A stretch of DNA of 64,000 nt from Hyalella azteca (Eukaryota > Arthropoda > Malacostraca > Amphipoda > Hyalellidae): positions 372,001 to 436,000 of the forward strand of contig NW_025935716.1 of assembly GCF_000764305.2 (NCBI RefSeq). The letters are read 5' to 3'. The notes under the pieces are model-generated. The model did no database searches, was not told where the DNA came from, and saw nothing but the letters and a program-made list of their open reading frames with translations. Every line of letters begins with the position of its first letter. Positions within the stretch are counted from its first letter, which is position 1. Of this stretch, positions 56,801 to 64,000 are shown in pieces. The translations under genes were made by a program, and so were the position numbers.

Positions 56801-57400
56801 GAATTGTTGTGCATTGAATTCGAATATTAAATTCGAATACTAAATTCGACTTCGGATACTAAAATTTCATTGACGTTGCAGACCATACCTTATCCTGCAT
56901 GACGGCAGGCGCGTCGCCGTGCTGCGTGAACTGCGACTCGTGTCGCCCGTGCATCTGCAAGAAACAAGTGCTGATGATGGCGCTGCAGGGATGAGGGTGA
57001 GACCAACGAGTGGAGGGTAATATTCTGCATCTGTGGTCTACACCTCACATCTGTGGTCTACACCTCACATTTGTGGTCTATATATCATATATGTGGTCTA
57101 TACCTCACATCTGTGGTCTAAACCTCACATGTGTGGTCTACACCTCACACAACAGTCCCACACCACAACAGACCTGCACAACAGGGGCATCGTCAACCTT
57201 CGTGATGACCGAAGTCGCATGACTCGAAGTCGCTCGTGTCGACGTCTCAGGGGGAGCGTCGGAGCTCGAGGTGAAGATCTTCTTGACGTAGGAAGATGAG
57301 GAGGTCGAGTGACTGGTGTGCGAGTAGGACGAGGAACTCTTGGTCGAGATCACCTCCTCCCTCGTGACCTCGGGCATTGCTGCTACCAACGATGCAGGTT
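35514..57400 (-). CDS. Gene B: zormin-like giant Ig/titin-family gene model, multi-exon
   Basis: This is a span entry. Exons in transcript order: 57174..57400, 56889..56954, 55882..56077, 54968..55159, 54217..54429, 53227..53384, 46674..52427, 42352..45487, 40851..41078, 39968..40174, 38536..38609, 36747..37188, 35514..35804. Junction phases (0,0,1,1,1,0,0,1,1,1,0,1) are all consistent, and most joins reconstitute recognisable Ig domains or smooth sequence. The product exceeds 3,300 residues: Ser-rich N-terminal linker, two Ig domains, a long disordered Pro/Glu/Ser-rich region with five repeated modules, a helical segment, a YFKYDFGYEFG motif and a C-terminal Ig. It is tandem and co-oriented with sls, as zormin is in Drosophila; zormin is a Z-disc/M-line protein. 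The alternative is that these are 5' exons of sls itself. True ends were not found. Confidence 0.75.
35530..35760 (-). repeat. 42-bp coding minisatellite
   Basis: About five tandem units of 42 bp (plus-strand core gctgctgcaggaggtgtcag) lie inside gene B exon 13 and encode 14-residue repeats that duplicate the last strand of the Ig domain and the following linker. Variation is mainly point substitution (RIH/RTY). Confidence 0.9.
36747..37188 (-). CDS. Gene B exon 12: most of an Ig domain with a large insertion
   Basis: The acceptor is TCGTGCAG (AG at 37189-37190) and the donor GTGAGC (36741-36746). It is 442 nt, phase 0 to 1. It encodes PLRDVEAAVGRGLRLECV, then an unusual stretch of about 80 residues rich in Ser, Asn, Pro and Ile, then PVVRWFKGCEELTPRGS and RRGVCRLIVPVATE. 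The B-strand Cys (LEC) and core Trp (VRWFKG) flank the insertion, so it sits in the B-C loop region. The whole stretch is open in frame and shows no convincing intron. Exon 13 continues ADAGEYSCVV, completing the domain. Confidence 0.82.
37340..37552. mobile_element. MITE copy 1 (CACTGTT termini)
   Basis: Begins cactgttagaaaaatcacct and ends ctgtttaatt...tcttcaaacagta. The imperfect terminal inverted repeats run about 40 bp and include caccggcgttct/agaacaccggtg. No coding capacity. It is related to copy 2 nearby. Confidence 0.65.
37675..37894. mobile_element. MITE copy 2, TA target duplication
   Basis: A 220-bp element beginning cactgttagaaaaaacggtg and ending ttttcaaacagtg, with long imperfect inverted repeats rich in ccggcc. 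It is flanked by TA on both sides, which together with the CACTG terminus suggests a Tc1/mariner-derived MITE. Confidence 0.75.
38536..38609 (-). CDS. Gene B exon 11: short Ser/Pro linker exon
   Basis: The acceptor is GTATTTTTAG (AG at 38610-38611), strong, and the donor GTATGG (38530-38535). It is 74 nt, phase 1 to 0. It encodes SLTSLDAPHSPHTPASS and ASPRIIT. The last residues join PLRDVEAAVGRG of the next exon to give RIITPLRDVEA, the usual start of a titin-family Ig. The phase agreement on both sides is the main support. Confidence 0.7.
38826..39008. repeat. 30-bp tandem array of palindromic units
   Basis: Six units of agcccacaccacatgagtgg type. Each contains the inverted repeat caccac-atga-gtggtg, so single strands could fold into a row of small hairpins. 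Confidence 0.9.
39968..40174 (-). CDS. Gene B exon 10: YFKYDFGYEFG motif exon
   Basis: The acceptor is TTCTTGTAG (AG at 40175-40176); the donor is best placed at GTTCTT (39962-39967), weak, with GTCAAG near 40076 as an alternative in the same phase. Phase 1 on both sides. It encodes GTKHIDPDSGLIYFKYDF and GYEFGILLPGQGQQ, then a Lys/Ser/Thr-rich tail (KDSEGSVPFPILHTK). The aromatic motif D-x-x-S-G-L-I-Y-F-K-Y-D-F-G-Y-E-F-G is distinctive; I recall it from insect titin-family proteins but cannot name its function. The exon end is uncertain. Confidence 0.75.
40851..41078 (-). CDS. Gene B exon 9: helical linker exon
   Basis: The acceptor is TTGCCATCAG (AG at 41079-41080) and the donor GTCAGT (40845-40850). 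Phase 1 on both sides, 228 nt. It encodes YVDQQLGDLTHSFRVKAQ, then NLTEKLVGEVLCAKED, IESAKSAKNLQ and EPQVYRDESRASEFG. Regular spacing of hydrophobic and charged residues in the first 45 residues suggests an amphipathic helix or short coiled coil. It splices in frame to GTKHIDPDSGLIYF of exon 10. No named domain is recognised. Confidence 0.78.
41079..42351. other. Gene B intron 8
   Basis: Contains a plus-strand TATAAAAG at 41319..41326, an uninterrupted C tract ending near 41360, and a degenerate region at 41400-41950 with recurring tgaccgtgcctggt-like pieces. Not recognised. Confidence 0.45.
41319..41326 (+). promoter_or_regulatory. TATA-like box on the plus strand, antisense to gene B
   Basis: TATAAAAG followed by GGCTGGGC, then a poly-C tract ending in CAGT about 40 bp downstream. 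It has the look of a core promoter, but no convincing plus-strand gene follows. Confidence 0.25.
42352..45487 (-). CDS. Gene B exon 8: giant 1045-codon disordered exon with three modules
   Basis: The acceptor is TTTATGCAG (AG at 45488-45489) and the donor GTGAGG (42346-42351). The frame stays open to a stop beyond 42352, but the strong in-frame donor gives phase 1, which matches the next exon (AKKYVDQQ). The start is Lys/Gln/Ser-rich (REKQQPRKSQQPDKAQ). Three module copies lie at about 44565..44890, 43805..44135 and 43025..43340, each with KFxxGEFxESxYES, PKWxP, SDADxxxYxKV and RTPTPPSxFDVPP elements. Basic and acidic stretches alternate, with no globular domain. Near its end is one more basic-x-W-P-P motif (QIWPPKTG). 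It is probably a flexible scaffold with repeated binding motifs. Confidence 0.9.
43025..43340 (-). repeat. Giant-exon module copy 5
   Basis: It encodes EEFPFKPSPPRPKRAR, VFVKREFSESDYDSEYD, KPKWNPSDSDADDLRY, KKV and RTPTPPSKFDVPPVQG, then GPLRPGI. It is closest to copy 4 in the SDADDxxY part. Confidence 0.85.
43805..44135 (-). repeat. Giant-exon module copy 4
   Basis: It encodes PEALPFTPFSRRERKK, KFRKGEFRESEYESED, RSKWQPPDSDADEPSY, NKVRPPP and RSPTPPSGFEIPPKTG, then EPLRPVV. Confidence 0.85.
44565..44890 (-). repeat. Giant-exon module copy 3
   Basis: It encodes PEAFSYQIEAPKERKP, KKFVPGEFRESDYESA, RPKWAPPSDQEV and RTPTPPSQFDVAPPRF, then EGPPRPKI. Confidence 0.85.
45488..46673. other. Gene B intron 7, between the two giant exons
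   Basis: No repeat array or other feature seen. Confidence 0.5.
46674..52427 (-). CDS. Gene B exon 7: giant 1918-codon disordered exon (Pro/Glu/Ser-rich, PEVK-like, two modules)
   Basis: One uninterrupted frame of 5,754 nt, phase 0 on both sides. The acceptor is TTGACGCAG (AG at 52428-52429) and the donor GTTTGT (46668-46673), a weak site. The N-terminal quarter is acidic, with short M-E-P-V and PVVEEE repeats (about 51150..51540). Two copies of a ~100-residue module lie at about 49595..49905 and 47640..47960. There are several basic-x-W-P-P motifs (AWPPPPP, QWPPPQEP, SWPAPQP). The C-terminal part is Ser/Thr/Pro/Gln-rich and ends SSFFSSETKSSQ. There is no Ig domain, membrane segment or signal peptide. 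The composition suggests an extensible or docking region in the sarcomere. I recall similar sequence in insect zormin or titin-like proteins but could not check it. Confidence 0.9.
47640..47960 (-). repeat. Giant-exon module copy 2
   Basis: It encodes LEPFPFAVPETS, LPKKFIPGTFTESEYESD, SPKWRPCASDSES and PPSQFDVPPPSGGPLRP. All elements of the module are present. Confidence 0.85.
49595..49905 (-). repeat. Giant-exon module copy 1 (degenerate)
   Basis: It encodes EPFPFTVEVRKPRERP, KKFIPGSFTESENESETD and PPSAFDVLPAFEGPMRP. The central PKW/SDSD part is lost or diverged compared with the other four copies. Confidence 0.8.
51150..51540 (-). repeat. Glu-rich PEVK-like coding repeat
   Basis: Inside exon 7, 18-bp units encode PVVEEE (about eight variants: PVVEEE, PIVEEE, PTVEEE, PVVGEE), flanked by SEMEPV and TEVEPT units. 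The composition resembles the acidic poly-E type of titin PEVK segments. Confidence 0.85.
52428..53226. other. Gene B intron 6
   Basis: AT-rich, nothing recognised. Confidence 0.5.
53227..53384 (-). CDS. Gene B exon 6: end of Ig 2 and linker
   Basis: The acceptor is GGTTGTCCAG (AG at 53385-53386) and the donor GTAAGA (53221-53226). Phase 1 to 0. It encodes GELSDSARYGVVAHNPAG, then RAECLADVLVTELIMQQ and RLFADSSMQQK. The F strand reads ARYGVVAHN, so the usual F-strand Cys is replaced by Val. A Met/Gln-rich linker leads into the giant exon. A 66- to 76-bp tandem array starts about 20 bp upstream of the acceptor and shares sequence with it. Confidence 0.82.
53395..53605. repeat. 66-76-bp tandem array next to gene B exon 6 acceptor
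   Basis: Three units with cggagcggttgtacaacgaa and acatcaatgtttgtcattaa. caatg recurs at 53441, 53507 and 53583. ccgaacattcggagcg occurs both here and at the exon flank. Confidence 0.85.
54217..54429 (-). CDS. Gene B exon 5: first part of Ig 2
   Basis: It encodes HVAETQFPPVLSKRL, then AVLGVGERLFLEVDVTG, PEPEVRWTRNGLPLEA and RRGTRHSLLIQK-like sequence (actual REGTRHSLLIQK), the A to E strands of an I-set Ig with core Trp. The donor GTTGGG (54211-54216) is weak but gives the correct phase 1. Three acceptors are possible (exon starts 54459, 54429 or 54417), all in phase 1; I chose the middle one because AETQFPP resembles family linkers. Exon 6 continues GELSDSARYGVV, completing the domain. Confidence 0.8.
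54968..55159 (-). CDS. Gene B exon 4: second half of Ig 1
   Basis: The acceptor is TGTACCCAG (AG at 55160-55161); the donor is probably GTCTGA (54962-54967), with an alternative GTCTAC at 54953-54958. Phase 1 on both sides. It encodes GYPEPVVSWSHNGGPL, then SVHLNRVTLVLPSA, then HAGRYTCSIDNEAGSS and CTCDLVVK. It has the core Trp, the G-R-Y-x-C F-strand motif and the N-E-A-G turn. A tandem array of a ~20-bp unit lies 20 bp upstream of the acceptor. The exact 3' end is uncertain by 9 nt; both options keep phase 1. Confidence 0.82.
55178..55345. repeat. ~20-bp tandem array next to gene B exon 4 acceptor
   Basis: Units of cgagataaatcttccacttc with shorter variants (cacgagataaatc). It begins about 20 bp from the exon. 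Confidence 0.85.
55882..56077 (-). CDS. Gene B exon 3: linker and first half of Ig 1
   Basis: The acceptor is CCTCCGTCAG (AG at 56078-56079) and the donor GTGCTT (55876-55881), weak. Phase 0 to 1. It encodes SGFMKMMGSVVTDELMQE, a basic linker (SRSVVKKKMTTPA), and then RFITPLQGLIVKEQDKVV and FECVID, the A and B strands of an I-set Ig with the B-strand Cys. The next exon begins GYPEPVVSW, completing the B to C turn exactly as in titin-family Igs, which validates the weak donor. Confidence 0.83.
56889..56954 (-). CDS. Gene B exon 2: 22-codon symmetric exon
   Basis: The acceptor is TTTCTTGCAG (AG at 56955-56956) and the donor GTATGG (56883-56888). It is exactly 66 nt, phase 0 on both sides, so it can be skipped freely. 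It encodes MHGRHESQFTQHGDAPAV, then MQDK. It is GC-rich against an AT-rich background with good splice sites. It joins VVQ of exon 1 to SGFMKMMG of exon 3. Confidence 0.72.
57027..57150. repeat. 20-bp tandem array next to gene B exon 1 donor
   Basis: Six units of ctgtggtctacacctcacat and variants, ending about 20 bp from the donor of exon 57174..57400. Confidence 0.9.
57174..57400 (-). CDS. Gene B exon 1: Ser/Thr-rich linker
   Basis: The acceptor is TTGTTTACAG (AG at 57401-57402) and the donor GTCTGT (57168-57173), a weak site. It starts in phase 1 and ends in phase 0. It encodes EPASLVAAMPEVTREEV, a run of Ser/Tyr/His residues (KSSSSYSHTSHSTSSSSY), VKKIFTSSSDAPPE and KVDDAPVVQ. It is low-complexity and probably disordered and phosphorylatable. 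The phase-1 acceptor means at least one upstream coding exon exists. A 20-bp minisatellite sits just downstream of the donor. Confidence 0.75.
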
Positions 57401-57402
57401 CT

Positions 57403-60400
57403 GTAAACAAGAAAAATACGATTACATTCATCCTATACGGCTAAAAATTTGCTATTATCGAGAATCAGAGATGAGAAAGGCTGCCTGATTCCCAACGTAG
57501 ATGCTAATCAGTTTAACAGTTTAAAGTTATGAATTTAATGATTCTTGAGCGATTAATATTCCAATGCTAAATAGGATTTTTACATTACGCTGTTTAGATC
57601 ATCAACTAAATTTTTGCTTCATTCGAGAAAGAACTCGTATGAAGTTTTGTGTTCGGTTTTTATAGAAGAGCCAATTTTCCGGGCTGATTAAACGGGAATC
57701 AAGTGGACAAAATTACTTACTATGATTGGGTGCGCCGCTATTAGAAGCCTTCTTAATAATAATTTGATATAAATGATAATGGAGTGATTACAAGACTTCA
57801 GAAGAGTTTTAAAGCTGCAGGCAGGAAATGAGGCTGAATAACTGAAACGTATAGGGCTGAATAAAGAAGCTGAAGGGCGAAGAAGGGTCAAAAAGGAAGA
57901 TTGATTTCAACGGAATGAGTTGTGAAACTGAAGGAGGTAGAGGAATGATCGATTGAGTGAGTGAAAGGTATGAATTGAGTGAGGTACAGGTGTAACGCGG
58001 CGTACTTCCACACATTCATTCAATCAAAATTCCACTGAAAAAACACGAATGACACCTAATCTGATTCAGTTATATTCTTACCAGAAGTATTTATAAGATT
58101 TAGCTTGCCAAAAAAAAAAAAAAAAAAATTCCTAGCTTGGTAAGAAAAACAATATCGCTACGAGTTCCGTTGGCGGTAGAGAGGGATCGGATCGGTGTTC
58201 TGTGACTCACTGCAGCTGCAAGCCATCAGTCACGGTGTGGAATGCATAACAAATATGAAGCAAGGACAGTCTATCAATCGGTAGGCGGATTATAGGTGGC
58301 TAACACATGAATCTATGAATGATTCGAGTTATCTCAGCATGTATTCACGTATATATAATGGAATGATTAATTTTAAAACAATTTTGAATACTATCTGCCG
58401 GTTAGTAACGTATAATTTGAGCAAATAAAAAATCCCACAGATGAATGCTTTTCGATTCAATATAACAATATGATATGCTTATTTAGGGAGCGAACTATTT
58501 CAATATTAAATTCAGCTACCACCGACTATTGGATGCCTGGCTATCATGGATCACTAATATCGCATCAAGAGAGTAATAAAATGCTCTATTTCACTACCCT
58601 TCCTTCGTTGATCGTCGAGACATAAAGTGTTTCGCTAATACAAAGATTTACGCACTCTCGTGGCTGACACGTGTAAAATTTCTCTCATTCATTTGAATGT
58701 CGTTCATTACGATAATAAGTTGATAATATACATTTAAAGTATTCAAAAAACATTCAAGTATTGGAATATCTCACACACAACGTTTAAACAATCGCGACAT
58801 AAAAGTCGTGAGTGGCACGTTCAAAGAGTGGAAACCGGCACGTCAGTACAAAAACTTCTTTCCAATCAATCCAGCTTCAACTATGGATTTCTCATCCCTC
58901 AAGATTAATCTTCACCTTATAATGCTTTAGATAGTTGATCCAACAACACTATTTTCGAGGAACAAAAAAAAAATGTTCATAGCTAGATGGATTTTTGACT
59001 AAACCACCAAGTAATGTCATATACTATTTGTTTTGAACTTTTTTTTCATGGAAAAAATGTGGAGCAAATGAAAAATTAGCCGAATAATTGTTGGAATAAT
59101 TGAAGCAATATAATTCGATTCAAACTCTTCTTAATTAACGCATTCGGAAAGAACAACCCGATCAAACACGTCAATCACAACAAAAAAATAATATTCGAAG
59201 AATAGAAATTTTCAATCAACCTCCATCGTAACTGAAATTAAAATCAATAAGGTTGTTTGATCACTCTTCACTAATATGTTGAACATACGACAAAACATGA
59301 ATCGTCTCCCTGATCAATCCCAACTTGATAAAAAAGTATAGTCAGCAAAAGCACCCTACAACCTATGCTGCGTATGATGCAATGCAGGCCTGGTCCCGAT
59401 AAACTAGAGCAAAAACTCATTTTCTGAACTTCTCCAAAACGAAATATTATCGCATTTGTCATAAATTTCGAAAGAAATGAAAGCGAAATCAAATTTGCTC
59501 ACTATATAACTACTGGCTTCCAACTGACATGTCGCGGTCGATCCCTACTGTTGTCGCTTCCCATTCAGTGCCTCCTAAAACTTATTTCACATCCCTAATT
59601 TTACATCATTTCAGACGGCGCGTACCTCAACTTAACCACAGCTTGTGCGAGGGCAACCGCTCTAGGGCGCGTGCGTGTTGGTCACTGAGTAGTGCAACTG
59701 TAGACCCGCCGCCCCACTGCACTGCAGACATGGCCGCCCCCGCGACACCCATAAACAAGACCATAAATAGCGCCTAGATCTGACTCAAGTCTTACCTTTC
59801 AAACATCGTTCAAAGTAACCTCAAAGTAACGTCTTAAATAGAACCATAATTGAGCGTCACACCTTTGATCCATTGCATGCTGATCCTCAGCTGATCTAAT
59901 GAGTTGAGGCAATATATGAGCTCAAACAACACGCCAGGCTACATTTCTTACCAACGTAAAGTCAACAGAAGTCTTCAACGCTTATCACCAGATTAGTACC
60001 ACGAATGAATCCAACATAGCGCCATATTAATCAACCGTTTGTAGGTTTAATGCCTTTAATTTGAAATGAAACTTAGCTTTTATTTTGAGGGATGGTTCCA
60101 TTTGGATACAGCATGAATGCAATAGAATTTGGGTCGTCATGCTTTTTTCAAGCTCTCGATGAACAAATACCTTTTCAACGTAGGAAACTAACAACGATTC
60201 AATAGGAGTGTATCGATGTCATTTATGATGTGTTACCGTATAAACTCACCAGTAGTTGCTTGAAGCTACAGTGACAAAATGCTGATACGAACATCCAGAA
60301 CTTGAAATAGACCGCGATAAAAGGCACTAACACGAACACCATACGAAACAATCCGTACTAAGGTAAATGCCGGACTGAGAACATCGTGACCAAACTCGGC

Positions 60401-61460
60401 GGTGCAAGAAGGGACATTATCATTTGAATGCAGGACAAATAACTAAATGCATTTTTAGGAGAAAAAATGAGCTTAGCAACCAATACATTTTAAAAAGAAT
60501 GAGCGTAGCCACGGTCTGGTGCTCATCGCTTGATGGTGAATTTGAACCTTATATGATGAATTGGGATCTGCAGACCACTCGTCGTTTTTTGAACGTCCTG
60601 CTTAATTGATGTAGGACAATTTCTTAGATTTGATACGGTAAAATCCGATTAGAAAATTGACTTTTCTTCATTTGCTTTGAGAATGAGAGCAAATTCCGAT
60701 TGCTCGATATCAAAATACGCAATTCAGCTATGAAGCGGAGAGATGTACGACTAAGAATTTTTAGTTCAGGCAATGACTTCGAACCACCCACTTATGGCCA
60801 GAACCACCCACTTAATTGCACTAGTTAGAGCAGTCATTTAATTATTATTTATTATTATTCAACTGTATTATTCAACTGTAGTATACGAAATGATGAAGCA
60901 GAATAATTGTTAATAACTCGGCGAAGTGGATCACGCACGACAGGCAAAATCAGGAGGCAAGGTAACACAAATATACACGGACGGCCGCCTCAGGATTAGA
61001 CCGCGATTGCATACCAGAGCTTTTTGGCCTGATGACGACGCCGCCAAGAACGTCATGTCAATCAGCTCGCTCTGAAACTAAGCTTAGATTGCATTCTCTC
61101 AAACAAAGTAATCAAACACGATTGAACGGCGTTCAGTGACCGGGAATTCAGATTTCAATATTCGTACCTAAAAAGAAGATTGAAATATGTCCAAATAACT
61201 ATGGCGGAATTTTATCCAGAGATTATTTGTAGTAAGATGCAAGTTCATCCAAAACAGATGAAACTTAAAATGAACTAATTAATGGTAAAACCAACATTGT
61301 CTTTCTCTCCCCGATAGCGAAAAGGACCGAGTCAATAACTGAGGTACCGAGTGTTCAGAAATTAAATCTGAAGAATTGCAAAGAAATTGACGTTGCAATA
61401 ATGAAATATATAATAATGCCTCTATTTATCGAACATAAATCACTTCGTATATGCAATTGC
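57403..61460. other. Upstream part of gene B, no exon identified
   Basis: Exon 57174..57400 needs an upstream exon in phase 1, which I could not find. 59620-59760 is GC-rich and could be a 5' UTR or promoter island; weak donors (GTAAGA near 59790, GTGAGT near 60245 in gene sense) exist. A poly-A run is at about 58111-58128. Confidence 0.4.
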
Positions 61461-61469
61461 AGTAGAACA

Positions 61470-61625
61470 ATGCAGCCCAGTAATGCAGCACAGCAATGCA
61501 GCACTGTAATGCAGTACAGCAATGCAGCACAGTAATGCAGCACAGTAATGCAGCACAGTAATGCAGCACAATAATGCAGCGCTGTAATGCAGCACAGTAA
61601 TGCAGCACAGTAATGCAGCACAGCA
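61470..61625. repeat. 13-bp tandem array
   Basis: About eleven units of aatgcagcacagt. It generates long Cys/Leu-rich open frames on the minus strand that are repeat artefacts. Confidence 0.92.
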
Positions 61626-61629
61626 ACAT

Positions 61630-62815
61630 CGTCCCGATGGCCTGGCAAACTCCCAAGCTCTGCACTCGGACCTACATTTGCCCCCGCGATCTCGCCACTC
61701 TTATCGCGTCATGGGCCTGCGACTTCAACGGTACAAAATGGAATTTTTTCATTTAATTATACACATCATAAATCTAAAACTTAAAATTATGCATTGCCCA
61801 GCAATAAAGTTTTTGATTTAACTGAAATTTTTTCGGAACGTCATAAAATATATTTATAGCGCAAATGAAATCACATAGATACGAGTATTTCTCGAACTAA
61901 ATATTCAAGGAGTATGTATATCCGCGTATCGTAATGCTTGCATTATAAAAAGAGTTATGTTTTATAGGCATTTCATTCCACAAAATTGAGTAAAATATTA
62001 TACAGCAAACTGAAACCGAATTATCAAAGTTCAATTATGCGCGAATTATCAAACTGATGAAGACTTTTCGAGAGAAATTTGTATTACGTCAGCCTAAGAC
62101 TCTTCTCAAATTCATTACCGTTAAAAATATCGCAATCAAATATTTTCATGACCAGGCGACGAATTACTCATATCAATTCAAAGTAGCGAATTTTGAAACT
62201 TGAAATACTTGAATCAGTATTTTAAATAGTAATATACCTGACTCGCCGAAAAATCATGAATGCGATCGGATCAGTCAATGCGGCAGTCAAGATTATATCG
62301 ACATTCTGCTCCAAGAGATTGTGTTAACAAATGCAATGACGCATTAATGCTGAATTACTTGAAATATTTAGCACAATAAATAAAATCTGAACGAAAATTT
62401 TAAAATTTTAACAAAATTGTTCAAGGTCTCATGATCATTAGAAAAAATTAATAAATGAATCTCAGTTTCCTACAAGATCTTATAAAGTTATAAGTTAGAT
62501 CGTACGATCTGCATTAAAATCCGTAAGATTTTTTTGTCATGATATGTAGGAAGGTCGATATAAAATGTCTTATACGCCTTTATCCGAAAATTTTTCGACG
62601 TTATTACTATCTAAATATGACGCACAACGTCGTTCTTTAGTAGGATACCCAATACAGCGAACTTTCCTCCGTAAAGAACAATTCTGTATAGAAAGAATAA
62701 TCCTGTTGAAATTATCAATCTGTATTCCAGTCACAACGCCATATGTAAAATAACAGAATGCCCGTACACCTGCCCTAAATACCACCCGTAATTTACCAGC
62801 AACATAGAGTAATAA
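61630..62815. other. Noncoding, nothing recognised
   Basis: A GC-richer patch at 61630-61735 is open on both strands but has no recognisable product. Confidence 0.4.
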
Positions 62816-62824
62816 GGCGTGAAG

Positions 62825-63025
62825 AATATTCTGTGTGTGCAGAACATTCTGTGTGTGGAGAACATTTTTGGTGTACAGAACATTCTTGGTGTACAGAACA
62901 TTCTGCATGTACAGAACATTCTTGGTGTACAGAACATTCTGCATGTGCAGAATATTCTGCATGTGCAGAACATTCTGCATGTGCAGAACATTCTGGGTGT
63001 GCAGAACGTTATGTGTGTGCAGATA
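62825..63025. repeat. 20-bp tandem array
   Basis: About ten units of gtgcagaacattctgcatgt and variants (gtacagaacattcttggt). Its open frames on both strands are repeat artefacts. Confidence 0.92.
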
Positions 63026-63049
63026 ATCATACAAAACTCATGCCACACA

Positions 63050-64000
63050 GCATCACAGAGCTGGCACGCCCAGCCAGCCATAAAGCGCTTCTAGCCAAGA
63101 AGTTCGGGTGGCACACATCAGACCCTTGTAGTCACGGCCCAGAGAGTGGGAAGTGCACTAAGTCTACGGAATTTGAAACCAGCATATAAGTATCTCAAGC
63201 GTAAATTAATAAAGTTACATTGAACCATATTATATCATGCTAAATCAAATAAATGCACGCATGCTTCACTTGATCCCATTACATAAGTTGACATTATAAA
63301 CTATATATCTTTAATCATGTCAACTAAAAGCAAATTGAAATGAATTTATCTAACGTTGATGATGAACCACAAATGTAGAACGAAAGTAACCAAAAATAAT
63401 AAATACCAATGAAAGGGTGTACTCACAACATGATAGGGATAGCAAACATTCACTTAAATATCTAGAAAAAATTGACACATTTTAAGATATTGACACATAT
63501 TTTCACGGAATTTTTGCCATTTGCTGTCTGAAAAGCATTCAACAGAGCATGTATTGCACAATTGAATGTTGAACAACAAAGCCAGACAAAAATAACAGTA
63601 GAGACGGTTAGCTTCAAATAGATACACGATGCGATATGAAGGTTTCAGAATAAGCACATAGAATTATTATACCACACAGCAGGTGCTCTAGCTCATCTCA
63701 ATACATACAAGCATCCCGGCCACTTCATTCGCTACTTCAAACGAAGACCGCGCTCTCCTCAATGGGGCATAAATGCTGAGTATTTCTATGGAAATAATGT
63801 TTCAGGAATTATACAGATTCAACAAAAGAAAGTTTGTATTGCATCAACATTCTACAATTGAATGATTACGTACGCGCGCGACGTGTAGATCCCAGAATGT
63901 TAATGTTAACTCATACATAAGAGATTTAATGATCTTGTTATCAATCAGTGCATTATACTTCAGCGATTCATGTCGGATCCCATCTCATGCGTGATGTAAT
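63050..64000. other. Right end of window, nothing firmly recognised
   Basis: 63050-63180 is GC-richer and open on the plus strand (LARPASHKALLAKKFG) without known similarity; the rest is AT-rich. Confidence 0.35.

Noticed and set aside
61355..61665. Cys/Leu-rich minus-strand open frames resembling membrane segments
   Set aside because: Product of the 13-bp array; repeat units, no splice or start context.
62570..63189. Open frames on both strands with VQNIL or FCTCRM repeats
   Set aside because: Product of the 20-bp array at 62825..63025.

Overview
This looks like nuclear DNA of an arthropod. It is AT-rich, intron-rich, crowded with minisatellites, and carries the protostome-specific giant muscle immunoglobulin (Ig) proteins of the sallimus/kettin/zormin family. 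A crustacean is my guess; nothing in the window proves the order. All well-supported coding sequence lies on the minus strand, so the genes read from high to low coordinates.

Gene A (about 17.0 kb down to 1, continuing off the left edge) is the N-terminal part of sallimus/kettin (sls). It has a Gln-rich candidate start exon at 16907..17036 and nine further exons between 7024 and 1. These encode a Gln-rich segment with a DTFEYRL motif, at least four further Ig domains, and the first kettin-type Ig. Exon phases chain without conflict from 7024 to 1. The start exon does not match the 7024 exon in phase, so one exon is missing or the true start lies elsewhere.

Gene B (57400 down to 35514, probably open at both ends) is a second giant Ig/titin-like gene in the same orientation, most likely zormin, which lies next to sls in Drosophila. 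I reconstructed 13 exons whose phases all match. Its N-terminal part holds two Ig domains split over four of the exons, plus linkers. The centre is two giant uninterrupted exons (5.75 and 3.14 kb) of disordered, Pro/Glu/Ser-rich sequence with five copies of a roughly 100-residue module. The C-terminal part has a helical exon, a YFKYDFGYEFG exon, and an Ig domain with a large insertion followed by an in-frame 42-bp minisatellite. Both genes presumably encode Z-disc/sarcomere scaffold and spring proteins.

The rest (17-35 kb, 57-64 kb and the introns) is AT-rich noncoding DNA with more than fifteen tandem arrays, a pair of TA-flanked MITEs, fold-back elements and a few TATA-like sites. Several arrays sit directly against exon boundaries, and two lie inside exons, where the unit length is a multiple of three.

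The assembly contains an artefact: a complete Nextera mate-pair junction adapter followed by an N at 5753..5791, inside a tandemly duplicated exon end of gene A. Splice sites were read by eye from sequence and phase; no transcript data were available.
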